From contig JAFRPH010000014.1 in NCBI GenBank assembly GCA_017429205.1, forward strand, positions 19,935 to 83,934: a stretch of 64,000 nt of DNA. The letters run 5' to 3'. This stretch comes from Bacteroidales bacterium (GTDB taxonomy: Bacteria; Bacteroidota; Bacteroidia; Bacteroidales; UBA932). Numbering within the stretch: position 1 is the first letter of the stretch; the number at the start of each line of letters is the position of its first letter. The notes below the pieces were generated by a model. The model ran no database searches, had not been told where the DNA came from, and was given only the letters and a program-made list of their open reading frames with translations. The position numbers and the translations under genes were made by a program. Below are positions 34,001 to 41,015 of this stretch, piece by piece.

Positions 34001-37000
34001 CGGAGCGGTGCCCCGGCATCGGCGGCAAAGGCGCTGACGGCCTTCACCACGCTCCGGGCGAGGCTCTGCATCATGGCCTCGCTGTACTTGCCGTTGTCAT
34101 ACTCGATGGCGACGGAAGGCTTACCCTCCACTTCGGTGATGTAGAAGGCGATCTTGAACTTGGGGACGCCCAGTTCCATGGTCTCATCAACCTGCACCGG
34201 TTTTCCGCCCACGCGGTAGTCGCTGAGGACACCGATCTGGTAGGCAAACATGATGTCGGCCTTGAGGTCGTAGTCGGCGGCGATGCGGGCGAAAGGATAG
34301 TTTTCATGGGCAAGGGTCTGCTCGAAGGTGGCGGCGCTCTCGTGCAGGAACTCCTCCACGCGCTGGCCGCCGATCTTCGCACGGAGCGCCAGGGTGTTCA
34401 CGAACATGCCCATGGTATTGGACACCTTCAGGTTGCTACGCCCGTTGGAGATGGTGGTGATGCACACGTCGTCGCTGCCCGAGAAACGGGCCAGGCTGTA
34501 GAAGACGGCGCTCAGCAGGACGGCGGAAGGGTTGACGCCCTGGGCCTTGGCCAGCTGCTCGGCGTCCTTCCACACGAGCGGTTCGAACACGCGGCCGTTT
34601 TCTCCCTGCGGCCGGGGATTGGTCAGGTCCGGCGCCAGTTCCGTCACGCTCTCCACGTCGGCGAGGCGCTCCTGGAAGAAAGCGGCGGAGGCGGCGAAGT
34701 CTTCGCCCCCCTCGGCAGCTTTCTGCTCGGTGACAAACTGCGCATAGCTGCACATCTCGGGCTCGATTTCCTTGCCGTCCAGGAGGTCGCAGAGCTCGTG
34801 AATGAAAAGGTCGTAGGAATAGCCGTCGCACACCAGGTGATGGATGTCGCAGTACAGGTACAGGTCCTTATCGGTCTTGACGATGGCATAGCGGAAGAGG
34901 CGCTCCTTCGCGAGGTTGAAGGGACGGACGAAGCCCTGGCGGAAGGCGAGGGCCTCCTCTTCGGTCATCGTATACTCCTCCACCTCCACCGGCGCCTCGC
35001 GGTCGCCCATGACCTGGACGACGCCCGTTTCGTCGGTGACGAACTGGACGAAGAGGGCCGGATGGTTCGCCACGGCTTTCTGCACCGCCGTGCGCAGGGC
35101 ATCGACCGTGACGCCCTCGGGAAGACGCAGGCACATCGGCGTGTTGTACAGCGTGGACATCGGGTTCTTCATGCACTCGAAATACACGCCCGTCTGGGAG
35201 TAGGACAACGGAACGGAGGCGGGAACTTCCGACGCGGCGGCCGGCTCCCGGGATGCGCCGGGGGCTGCGGCGGCCCCGGCCAGGACGGTCTGGGCGAGAA
35301 TCTCATTCTCGATCGTCTGGATGCTTCCGCCGCCCGCTAGCAGCTTGGAATCCAGCTGGACGCCGAAGCGCTTGTAGATCTGCGTGGCCAGCTTGATCGC
35401 CAGGATGGAGGTAAGTCCGGCCATGCGGAGGTCCGTCGTCAGGCCGAAAGCGTCGGTATTCACGACGGAGGCGACCATGTCCTTAAGCTCCTGCTCCAGG
35501 ACATTGAGCGGGGCGTTGGATTCCTCCTCCGCCTCGATGCCGGCGCCGATGACCGGTTCGGGCAGGGCGCGGCGGTTCACCTTCTGGTTCTGGTTCAGCG
35601 GGATGGCGTCGATCTGCATCGTGGCCGCCGGGACCATGTAGGGCGGTTTCCGGTCCATGATGAAGGCGTTCAGGGCCTTGACATCGACCTTCTCGTCGGA
35701 CACGACGTAGGCGGCGATGTACTTGCCGCCGGTCGGATACTCGAAGGCCTGCACCGTGGCGTCCTTGATGAGCGGGAACTCCCGGATGACCGCCTCCACT
35801 TCCTTGAGTTCGATGCGGAAACCGCGAATCTTCACCTGGCCGTCCTTCCGGCCCACGAATTCGATGTCCCCATTCCCGCGGTAGCGGACGACATCGCCGG
35901 TGCGGTACACCCGCTTGCCGTTCCAGTCCACAAAGGTCGCGGCCGTCTTCTCCGGCTGGTTCAGATAGCCGGCGGCCACCTGCGGACCGGCGATGATCAA
36001 TTCGCCCGAGGCGCCCCAGGGAAGCTGCTTCCCGTAGCGGTTGACGATGAACAGCTGCGCGTCGGCATTGGGTTTGCCGATGGGGATGTTGGGTTCGTTC
36101 CTGTCGACATAATGGCTGCACACGTACACGGTCGTTTCCGTGGGTCCGTAGGCGTTGAGCAGGGCATAGGACGGCGGATCCAGGCTCATGAGCTTCTCTC
36201 CGCCCGTTCCCAGCCACTTGAGGCCCGGGATGTCGGGGAAATTGAGCGCCAGCTGGGTGGCCATCTGGGTGGTCATGAACACGTGGGTCATCCCTTCCTT
36301 GACCAGATAGTCGTTCAATCCCGCGAGGTCGAAGCGGATGTCGTCCTGGATGATGTAGATGGTCGCTCCGGCCCAGACGCAGCTCCAGAGGTCCATCTGG
36401 AAGGCGTCGAAGCCGTAACCGGCATAGGTGGCGTAGCGCGAGCCGGCCTTCAGGCGGATGTTCCGGGTATTGAAGTCCACGAAGCTGCGGAAATTCTTCT
36501 CGGTGAGCATTACGCCCTTGGGCGTCCCCGTAGTGCCGCTGGTGTACAGGATCACGAGGGCGTCGTCGCCGTCATAGGCCGAGGCGTCCTCTTTCATGAA
36601 GGAAAGCCGCTCCTCGGGATAGCTGCTGTCCAGGGGAAGGGACGTGAGGCCAGCCTTGGCGATGGCGATGGGGGCCAGCACCATCTTTTCGTCGCGGGGG
36701 ACGGAGAATCCCACCACGTGTTCGCCGCAGCGGACAGTATAGGACGGGTCGATGCTGTCGGTAAACCGGTCCACCTCCGCGAAGGTGAGCCGCTTGTCGC
36801 CGGCCACGCAGAAAATGTCATTCGGACGCTCGGCGACATGCTGCCGGAAGCGCTCCACGAGGGTCGGGAGGGCGTCCGGAGACTGGAGTTCGGGATTCAG
36901 GCCGTTCAGCCAACGGACCTGCTCCGGCGTGGCGTATTCCAGTTCCTTCACCTTCTCCGCCGTCATCATCGAACGGAGGACGGCCCCGTAACTCTTGGCC

Positions 37001-38187
37001 AGCTCTTCCATGAACGCATCCGCGTAATCGGCGCTGTCATAGGCGAACTTGAGGGAAAAGACGCCGTCGGTCTCGAACAGTTCGGCGCAAAGCTTCCAGC
37101 CCGGTGCCGGCTGCCGCAGATCCTCGTAATGCACGGGATCCTCCCCGAAGTGCAGGCCGCGCTTGCTGTTCAGGACGGAGCCCTGGTACACGAAGGCGAC
37201 CTGGTTGTTCAGGCCGAGGTCCTTCACGGCATCCTGATAGGCGTAGAACTGCAACTCCTGGGTCTTGTTCATCTGGGCAGAGAGGGCGGAGAACACTTCA
37301 CCCAGCGTCAGGTCCCCTCCCGCCTGGACGAACACGGGCAGGGTATGGACCATCATCGTGACGGTGGGCAGGGTCCGTCGCTCGCCGCGACCGAAATAGA
37401 CGGTGCACCAGGAGGCCTTGTCCTCGGCGCTGTAGGCCGCGAGGAGCAGGCCCCAGGCCGCCTGCATCAGCGTGCTTTCACCGACATCCCACTTGCGCAT
37501 GATTTCCTGGATGTCTTCCTTGGCGATGTCCAGCGGGAAGTGCGTGTAGTTCATCCGGGACGGCGTACCGGCCTGCGTGCTCTGCGGCAGCGGCAGGGAA
37601 TCCGTCTCGACCGCATCGCAGAAGGTCTTCGCATACCAGTCCCGCGCCTCGGCCATCCGGGCCTCGTCCGCGCGCAGCGCCTCTTCCTCGAGGGCGAGGG
37701 TCCCGCCGTCCACTCCTTCGCCGGAGGGTTTCTTCCCGTTGAAGCAGCGCTCGATCTCCCGAAGCATCAGCACGAGGGAGAATCCGTCGCAAAGGACATG
37801 GTGGAAATCGACATAAAGCCAGGATTTCCCTTCGGCCCCCTGATAGACGGCGCAGCGGTACAGCCGCTCCCCGTAGATGTCCATGGCGGCGCCCAGGGCG
37901 GGCTCCACCTCGTCCAGCGTACGGACGGAGATCACCGGAACCGCCTCCTCCTTGGACGGGAAGCTACCGCTCTCCACACAGGGTGTCCCCTCCCCGTCCA
38001 CGACGATGCGGGAGGCCAGGGACGGATGGGCGCAGAGAGCATCATAGACAGCGCTCCGCACTTTTTCCAGGTCCACGTCCGAGGGAAGGTCGAACAGAAC
38101 GGGGTTCTGATAATTCGCCGGGGTGTCGGAAGACGTCACACAGGCATAGTAGATGCCCTGCTGGCTTTGGGAGAGGGGAAATCTCAT
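31012..38187 (-). CDS. Two-module non-ribosomal peptide synthetase with reductase release (C-A-T-C-A-T-R)
   Basis: A 2391-residue NRPS. Domains in order: C1 (1-420; HHVLCDG near 128), A1 (about 430-880; YTSGTTGTPKG near 547, NAYGPTE, YRTGD, NQNQKVNRRAL), T1 (Ser in AGLTSILAIKLA near 926), C2 (about 995-1420; HHLVCDG near 1117), A2 (about 1440-1890; YTSGSTGQPKG near 1569), T2 (LGGTSL near 1942), and an NAD(P)H reductase R (TGATGYLG near 2034, YIHSK near 2190). Reductive release gives a dipeptide aldehyde that can cyclise to a dihydropyrazinone/pyrazinone; an N-terminal C domain often means N-acylation of the first residue. A1 is shorter than A2 by about 40 residues before the YTSG core. The phosphopantetheinyl transferase needed to prime it is divergently encoded 42 bases away. 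Confidence 0.93.
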   Translation of the reverse strand: MRFPLSQSQQGIYYACVTSSDTPANYQNPVLFDLPSDVDLEKVRSAVYDALCAHPSLASRIVVDGEGTPCVESGSFPSKEEAVPVISVRTLDEVEPALGAAMDIYGERLYRCAVYQGAEGKSWLYVDFHHVLCDGFSLVLMLREIERCFNGKKPSGEGVDGGTLALEEEALRADEARMAEARDWYAKTFCDAVETDSLPLPQSTQAGTPSRMNYTHFPLDIAKEDIQEIMRKWDVGESTLMQAAWGLLLAAYSAEDKASWCTVYFGRGERRTLPTVTMMVHTLPVFVQAGGDLTLGEVFSALSAQMNKTQELQFYAYQDAVKDLGLNNQVAFVYQGSVLNSKRGLHFGEDPVHYEDLRQPAPGWKLCAELFETDGVFSLKFAYDSADYADAFMEELAKSYGAVLRSMMTAEKVKELEYATPEQVRWLNGLNPELQSPDALPTLVERFRQHVAERPNDIFCVAGDKRLTFAEVDRFTDSIDPSYTVRCGEHVVGFSVPRDEKMVLAPIAIAKAGLTSLPLDSSYPEERLSFMKEDASAYDGDDALVILYTSGTTGTPKGVMLTEKNFRSFVDFNTRNIRLKAGSRYATYAGYGFDAFQMDLWSCVWAGATIYIIQDDIRFDLAGLNDYLVKEGMTHVFMTTQMATQLALNFPDIPGLKWLGTGGEKLMSLDPPSYALLNAYGPTETTVYVCSHYVDRNEPNIPIGKPNADAQLFIVNRYGKQLPWGASGELIIAGPQVAAGYLNQPEKTAATFVDWNGKRVYRTGDVVRYRGNGDIEFVGRKDGQVKIRGFRIELKEVEAVIREFPLIKDATVQAFEYPTGGKYIAAYVVSDEKVDVKALNAFIMDRKPPYMVPAATMQIDAIPLNQNQKVNRRALPEPVIGAGIEAEEESNAPLNVLEQELKDMVASVVNTDAFGLTTDLRMAGLTSILAIKLATQIYKRFGVQLDSKLLAGGGSIQTIENEILAQTVLAGAAAAPGASREPAAASEVPASVPLSYSQTGVYFECMKNPMSTLYNTPMCLRLPEGVTVDALRTAVQKAVANHPALFVQFVTDETGVVQVMGDREAPVEVEEYTMTEEEALAFRQGFVRPFNLAKERLFRYAIVKTDKDLYLYCDIHHLVCDGYSYDLFIHELCDLLDGKEIEPEMCSYAQFVTEQKAAEGGEDFAASAAFFQERLADVESVTELAPDLTNPRPQGENGRVFEPLVWKDAEQLAKAQGVNPSAVLLSAVFYSLARFSGSDDVCITTISNGRSNLKVSNTMGMFVNTLALRAKIGGQRVEEFLHESAATFEQTLAHENYPFARIAADYDLKADIMFAYQIGVLSDYRVGGKPVQVDETMELGVPKFKIAFYITEVEGKPSVAIEYDNGKYSEAMMQSLARSVVKAVSAFAADAGAPLRSLSLVDRKQAALLDGFNATDVDYDSAQTIVSLFRAQAAETPDNLAVVYHDVRLTYREVDEKTDAIAAQVRKIAGEGPETVVSILIGRSEWMVLSALGVLKSGCAYQPLDPSYPAERLNFMMQDASAKLLIAEEELLEKVDYQGPVLLTRELADVRPESGAAGRDPRPEDLFILLYTSGSTGQPKGCQLEHRNLVAFCHWYRRYYGLKPGDKVAAYASFGFDACMMDMYPALTTGAAVVIVGDDIRLNLPDLNKYFDEEGVTHSFMTTQVGCQFAMNCENHSLRHLSVGGEKVLPLTPPANYQFHNGYGPTECTIFTTTYPMKEFEQNAPIGKPLDNLRLFIVDKDMNRLPLGAVGELLVSGPQVSRGYLNLPEKTAETFIDWNGLRCYRTGDVVRYLPDGNIQFVGRSDGQVKIRGFRIELKEVEAVIREFKGIQDATVQAFDYPNGGKFIAAYIVSDEKVDVQALNAFIKERKPPYMVPAATMQIDAIPLNQNQKVNRRALPAPQIQVEEREYVAPEGELEKLFCDIFAGILSLDKVGATDNFFELGGTSLMVTKVIIEADKAGKHVAYGEVFDHPTPRLLAQFVSGAAPSAGTDTVVESFDYSGIDAILPRNNVKTFLEGERQTLGNVLLTGATGYLGIHLLRELIDSDATTITCLVRSKSQEAAERRLKNLLFYYFETSFPDLFGKRLFVVCGDVTADFGKSIPEGYPAIDTVFNSAANVKHFSKGTDIEDVNIGGARRCVEFCLRNHARLVHISTTSVGEIWIDRGDGSPVPQLDERKLWFGQFLDNRYIHSKFLAERLILEAVAHHGLSAKVMRVGNLAPRSSDGEFQANFNSNSYMGRLKVFHILGCCPVDSYDEPTEMSPIDETAKAVVLLASTPKDCTVFQPFNNHTELLGDVLTVMEKEGGSMRFVEVGEFQQAVAMAGQDPEKAKLLAAMLAYQDVAHGQRALTIERDNRYTCNVLHRLGFSWSDTSSEYITQMIRQIAAFGFFE
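32504..32553 (-). repeat. 50-base exact repeat in the NRPS, copy in A2
   Basis: Identical for 50 bases to 35573-35622 in the A1 coding sequence. The two flanks (A8-A10 core region, encoding DGQVKIRGFRIELKEVEAVI and onwards) are also highly alike over about 130 codons. The two A-domain C-terminal subdomains have recently been homogenised or duplicated. Confidence 0.85.
35573..35622 (-). repeat. 50-base exact repeat in the NRPS, copy in A1
   Basis: Partner of 32504-32553; encodes the A10 core (PLNQNQKVNRRAL) of the first adenylation domain. The A-domain N-terminal subdomains, which hold the substrate pocket, are not homogenised in the same way. Confidence 0.85.
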
Positions 38188-38229
38188 GATTATCGGTGTC
38201 TAAAAATTAGCAGGTTAGTCGTCGTTGCG

Positions 38230-38886
38230 ATGTATTATGTAAAAATAGAGATAAATTTTTATTTTTGCAATGTGATTTACCTGAAAGAACACCCGGAAGA
38301 TCTGAATATCACCCTGGCACTCAACCAAGTAGGCCCGCAGCGTCGCGAAGCCGCCCTGCGTTATGTGCATGAAATCGACCGCAAGCTTTCCCTCGCCGCC
38401 TTCCTGCTGCTGATGGAAGGGCTGGAAAAGGAGTACGGCATCACGGAGCCGCCGGTCCTCGCCTTCGGCCCCCATGGGAAACCCTTCCTCCGGGATGAGC
38501 CCCGGATCCATTTCAACCTGAGCCACTGCCCCTGCGCCGCCCTCTGCGTGATCGGCGATGCCCCGGTGGGCTGCGACATCGAGCGGGTGGAAACGCCCCT
38601 GGACATGGATTTGCTCCATCATTGCTGCAGCCCTGCGGAACAGGCGTCCATCCTGGCTTCAGAACGTCCCGAAATCGCTTTCTACACGCTCTGGACCCGC
38701 AAGGAAGCCTTCCTCAAATGGAACGGAGAAGGGCTCACCGACCACCTTCCGGAACTGCTCTCGTCCCCCGGAGCCGCCTCGGCGCATTTTGAAAGCTTCC
38801 TCTCGCCGGACGCATCCTACGTCTATACCCTCTGCCGGATGACACAACAACCCCTGTTTTCTCCGGGTACTGACCGTACACGGTGA
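38230..38886 (+). CDS. 4'-phosphopantetheinyl transferase (Sfp-type)
   Basis: An enzyme that transfers phosphopantetheine from CoA to the carrier-domain serine, here most likely of the adjacent NRPS. Signatures are present: PVGCDIERVE (metal-binding Asp and Glu, usual VGxDxE) and LWTRKEAFLKWNGEG (usual WTxKEAxxK). Read from the ATG at 38230 it is 218 residues, but the first 14 (MYYVKIEINFYFCN) look like translated AT-rich leader; a GTG at 38272 would give 204 residues beginning VIYLKEHPEDL and is a serious alternative. The gene is divergent from the NRPS, with a 42-base gap. Its stop lies within the inverted repeat at 38851-38895. Confidence 0.88.
   Translation: MYYVKIEINFYFCNVIYLKEHPEDLNITLALNQVGPQRREAALRYVHEIDRKLSLAAFLLLMEGLEKEYGITEPPVLAFGPHGKPFLRDEPRIHFNLSHCPCAALCVIGDAPVGCDIERVETPLDMDLLHHCCSPAEQASILASERPEIAFYTLWTRKEAFLKWNGEGLTDHLPELLSSPGAASAHFESFLSPDASYVYTLCRMTQQPLFSPGTDRTR
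38240..38270 (-). promoter_or_regulatory. Promoter for the NRPS operon
   Basis: On the minus strand TTG (38268-38270), a 20-base spacer, then TATTTTTA (38240-38247), one mismatch from TAnnTTTG. It lies 52 bases upstream of the NRPS start at 38187 and inside the divergent PPTase 5' region. Confidence 0.45.
38260..38267 (+). promoter_or_regulatory. -7 element possibly serving the PPTase gene
   Basis: TATTTTTG followed by C, a full match to TAnnTTTG. It would initiate near 38274, inside the frame read from the ATG at 38230. If it is the real promoter, the PPTase must start at or after the GTG at 38272. No -33 element is clear. Confidence 0.35.
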
Positions 38887-38895
38887 AAACAGGGG
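38851..38895. terminator. Inverted repeat over the PPTase stop codon
   Basis: A perfect 11-base inverted repeat, CCCCTGTTTTC (38851-38861) with GAAAACAGGGG (38885-38895), around a 23-base loop. It spans the last 10 codons and stop (38884-38886) of the PPTase and sits between two convergent genes, so it could terminate both. There is no T-run on either side, so intrinsic termination is uncertain. Confidence 0.5.
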
Positions 38896-38913
38896 CGTGC
38901 GTGCAAAGTCAGG

Positions 38914-40176
38914 CTACACCAGCTCGTGGATGGCCAGACCGCTGCGGAGCTTGGGCTCGAACCAGGTGGTCTTGGGCGGCATGATGTTGCCGGTGTCGGC
39001 GATATTGATGAGCTGCTGCATGGAGACCGGGTACAGGGCGAAGGCGACCTTCATCTCGCCGGAGTCCACGCGGCGGGCGAGTTCGCCGAGTCCGCGGATA
39101 CCGCCGACGAAGTCGATGCGCTTGTCGGTACGGAGATCCTTGATGCCCAGCAGTTTGTCCAGCACGAGGTTCGACAGGATCGTGACGTCCAGGACGCCGA
39201 TCGGATCGTTGTCGTCATAGCGGCCGGGCTTGGCGGTGAGGCTGTACCACTTGTCACCCAGGTACATGGAGAAGTTGTGGAGGGCGGTCGGGGCAAAGGG
39301 CTTAGCCGAACGGCCGCAGCGTGGTTTGGTGGCGAGGCTCACTTCGAAATCCTCTTCCAGGGCCTTCAGGAAGTCTTCCGGCGTGTATCCATTCAGGTCC
39401 TTCACGACGCGGTTGTAGTCGATGATGGCGAGTTCACTCTCCGGGAAACACACGGCCATGAAATAGTTGTACTCCTCGTTGCCGGTATGGTTCGGGTTCT
39501 GGGCCCGCTTTTCTGCTCCCACGCGGGCGGCGGCGGCAGTGCGGTGGTGGCCGTCGGCGACGTAGAAGGCATCGACCTGCGTGGTGAAGAGTTCCGTGAT
39601 GCGGGCGATGGTGGCGTCGTCGTCGATCACCCAGAAAGTGTGGGTGAACTTGTTCTCGTCCACGAACTTGTATTCGGGCTTGCCGGCGGCCGCCTTGGCG
39701 ACGATGGCGGCGAGTTCCGCATTGTCCTTATAGGCGAAAAAGACCGGTTCGATGTTCGCATTCTGGATGCGGACGTGGATCATGCGGTCGTCTTCCTTGT
39801 CCTTGCGGGTAAGCTCGTGCTTCTTGATGATGCCCTCGGCATAGTCGTCGGTATGGGCGCACAGGACAAGGCCGTACTGGGTGCGCTTGCCCATCGTCTG
39901 CGCATAGACATAGTACATCGGCTTCGGATCCTGGACCAGCCATCCTTTGGCACGCCAGGCCTTGAAGTTCTCCACGGCCTTGTCGTAAGTACGCTGCTCG
40001 TGTTCGCCGGCGATGGGGGTGAAGTCAATCTCCGGTTTGGTGATGTGCAGGAGGGATTTTTCCCCGGCCATCGCGAGGGCCTCTTCGGAATTCAGGACGT
40101 CATACGGCGGGGCGGCCACTTCGGTGACCAGGTTTTTCGGCGGACGGATGGCCGCAAAGGGTTTTACTCTTACCAT
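38914..40176 (-). CDS. DUF1015 family protein
   Basis: A 420-residue cytoplasmic protein matching the DUF1015 family over its whole length. The start MVRVKPFAAIRPP is typical, as are PPYDVLNSEEALAMAG and YVADGHHRTAAAARV (a conserved GHHR, possibly phosphate-related). In many Bacteroidales it is found with serA and serC, and here it is the next minus-strand gene after serA, but a transposase block (40.4-42.0 kb) lies between them. Its biochemical role is unknown. The start at 40176 is preceded by a -7 element at 40210-40217, so it now has its own promoter. Confidence 0.88.
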   Translation of the reverse strand: MVRVKPFAAIRPPKNLVTEVAAPPYDVLNSEEALAMAGEKSLLHITKPEIDFTPIAGEHEQRTYDKAVENFKAWRAKGWLVQDPKPMYYVYAQTMGKRTQYGLVLCAHTDDYAEGIIKKHELTRKDKEDDRMIHVRIQNANIEPVFFAYKDNAELAAIVAKAAAGKPEYKFVDENKFTHTFWVIDDDATIARITELFTTQVDAFYVADGHHRTAAAARVGAEKRAQNPNHTGNEEYNYFMAVCFPESELAIIDYNRVVKDLNGYTPEDFLKALEEDFEVSLATKPRCGRSAKPFAPTALHNFSMYLGDKWYSLTAKPGRYDDNDPIGVLDVTILSNLVLDKLLGIKDLRTDKRIDFVGGIRGLGELARRVDSGEMKVAFALYPVSMQQLINIADTGNIMPPKTTWFEPKLRSGLAIHELV

Positions 40177-40209
40177 GTCGGTTTCGGTTTGTGTTTGGTT
40201 ATTAGTTTT

Positions 40210-40217
40210 CAAAGATA
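40210..40217 (-). promoter_or_regulatory. -7 element for the DUF1015 gene
   Basis: TATCTTTG on the minus strand, a full match to TAnnTTTG, 34 bases before the start. No -33 element at the ideal spacing. Its presence shows DUF1015 can be transcribed separately from serC-serA. Confidence 0.45.
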
Positions 40218-40320
40218 GCCTTTTTTCTGCAATAATATGCGGTTTCCGCTGAAAAAAAGGAGGCCCCATCCGCCCTCTGCGCAGCCAGGATGGCGATTTG
40301 GAACCTTATCCGTCCGCTTT

Positions 40321-40350
40321 TTGCGTAAACGGCTGTTCCTCCTTACCTTG
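40321..40350 (+). promoter_or_regulatory. Promoter for the Myb-like gene
   Basis: TTG at 40321-40323 (within TTTTTG), a 20-base spacer and TACCTTG at 40344-40350, close to TAnnTTTG. It is 69 bases before the ATG at 40419. Confidence 0.4.
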
Positions 40351-40418
40351 CCCCGTCACCTGCTGACCGGGGAAGCGGCGCCCCGCCATTCGTCCGCATT
40401 AACATTAAGTATCTGTCT

Positions 40419-40829
40419 ATGAAGAGCTTTTTCCTGACACCCGAACAGTACGGGACCCTGAAAGCCCGTTATGCCAAGTTCAATGAACCCTGGACGGCCG
40501 ACGAGGCCGACGAACTCCGCCGGATGGCGGAAGACGGGGTATCGCGCGAAGAAATGTCGCAGCAACTCGGCCGCACTCCCAACGCCGTGAAAATGAAGCT
40601 CCAGTCCCTGGGGCTTTACGTGCCGAAACCTGCCGCCAGGCCGTGGACGGAAGAGGACGACGCGTCGCTTGTCCGGCAATACATCGCCGGCACCCCCTTC
40701 TCCGAACTCGCCGCCGCCTTCGGCCGAACCGAAAACGCCATTATCTCCCGCCTCGTCCGCCTCCGCGCCGGACTGCGGACGGAAAGCGCGCCAGAGGAAG
40801 CGCCGGGCAGGGTCCCTGTTGCGGAGTAA
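40419..40829 (+). CDS. SANT/Myb-like helix-turn-helix protein
   Basis: A 136-residue protein made of two Myb/SANT-like three-helix repeats: PWTADEADELRRMAEDGVSR... LGRTPNAVKMKL (about residues 23-65), and PWTEEDDASLVRQYIAG... FGRTENAIISRLVRL (about residues 74-120). Both carry the Trp that opens a SANT repeat and a helix-turn-helix with the GRTxNAV/I recognition pattern. No catalytic domain. It lies on the same strand as the downstream transposase, 190 bases apart, with repeat elements between. It may be a small DNA-binding regulator or cargo of the mobile block; I cannot decide from sequence. Confidence 0.68.
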   Translation: MKSFFLTPEQYGTLKARYAKFNEPWTADEADELRRMAEDGVSREEMSQQLGRTPNAVKMKLQSLGLYVPKPAARPWTEEDDASLVRQYIAGTPFSELAAAFGRTENAIISRLVRLRAGLRTESAPEEAPGRVPVAE

Positions 40830-40853
40830 CTGATGCCTCCGGGAGGGTCTGCT

Positions 40854-40938
40854 TCGGAGAGTCCTATAATGCACTATAAATCAATGAGTTATATTTTATC
40901 TCCCGGCAGACCTCCTTTTTTTCCGGCAGGTCTGCAAA
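40854..40938. repeat. Inverted-repeat cluster upstream of the transposase
   Basis: Four short inverted copies of GGTCTGC/GCAGACC occur at 40854-40860, 40907-40913, 40928-40935 and 40988-40996; the first three are in this interval. The pair GCAGACCT (40907-40914) and AGGTCTGC (40928-40935) forms a perfect 8-pair hairpin. This kind of palindrome is typical of REP sequences paired with Y1 transposases. Confidence 0.5.
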
Positions 40939-40948
40939 ACAGTGTTTT

Positions 40949-40997
40949 ATAACCATCTATCAATCAATTATTTCCAATAAACACCCCTGCAGACCCC
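40949..40997 (+). repeat. REP-like direct repeat, copy 1 (upstream of the transposase)
   Basis: A roughly 49-base unit with related copies at 41926-41975 and 42011-42058. Shared pattern: ATAACC or similar, then TGATT/TCAAT, a CAA, an ATT, a run of A, ending CCC..CTGCAGACCCC here and CCGCAAACCCC in the other two. Confidence 0.5.
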
Positions 40998-41015
40998 AAA
41001 AGCGCAGGAAGAAGT

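Noticed and set aside
30583..35340. A 1585-codon plus-strand open frame opposite the NRPS
   Set aside because: Antisense shadow of the NRPS and phosphatase genes, which have full sets of motifs in the other strand. No recognisable domain or start signal.
31012..38187. Deriving a definite amino-acid specificity for each A domain from the ten pocket residues
   Set aside because: Pocket positions extracted by eye were uncertain, especially in the shortened A1, so no substrate is claimed.
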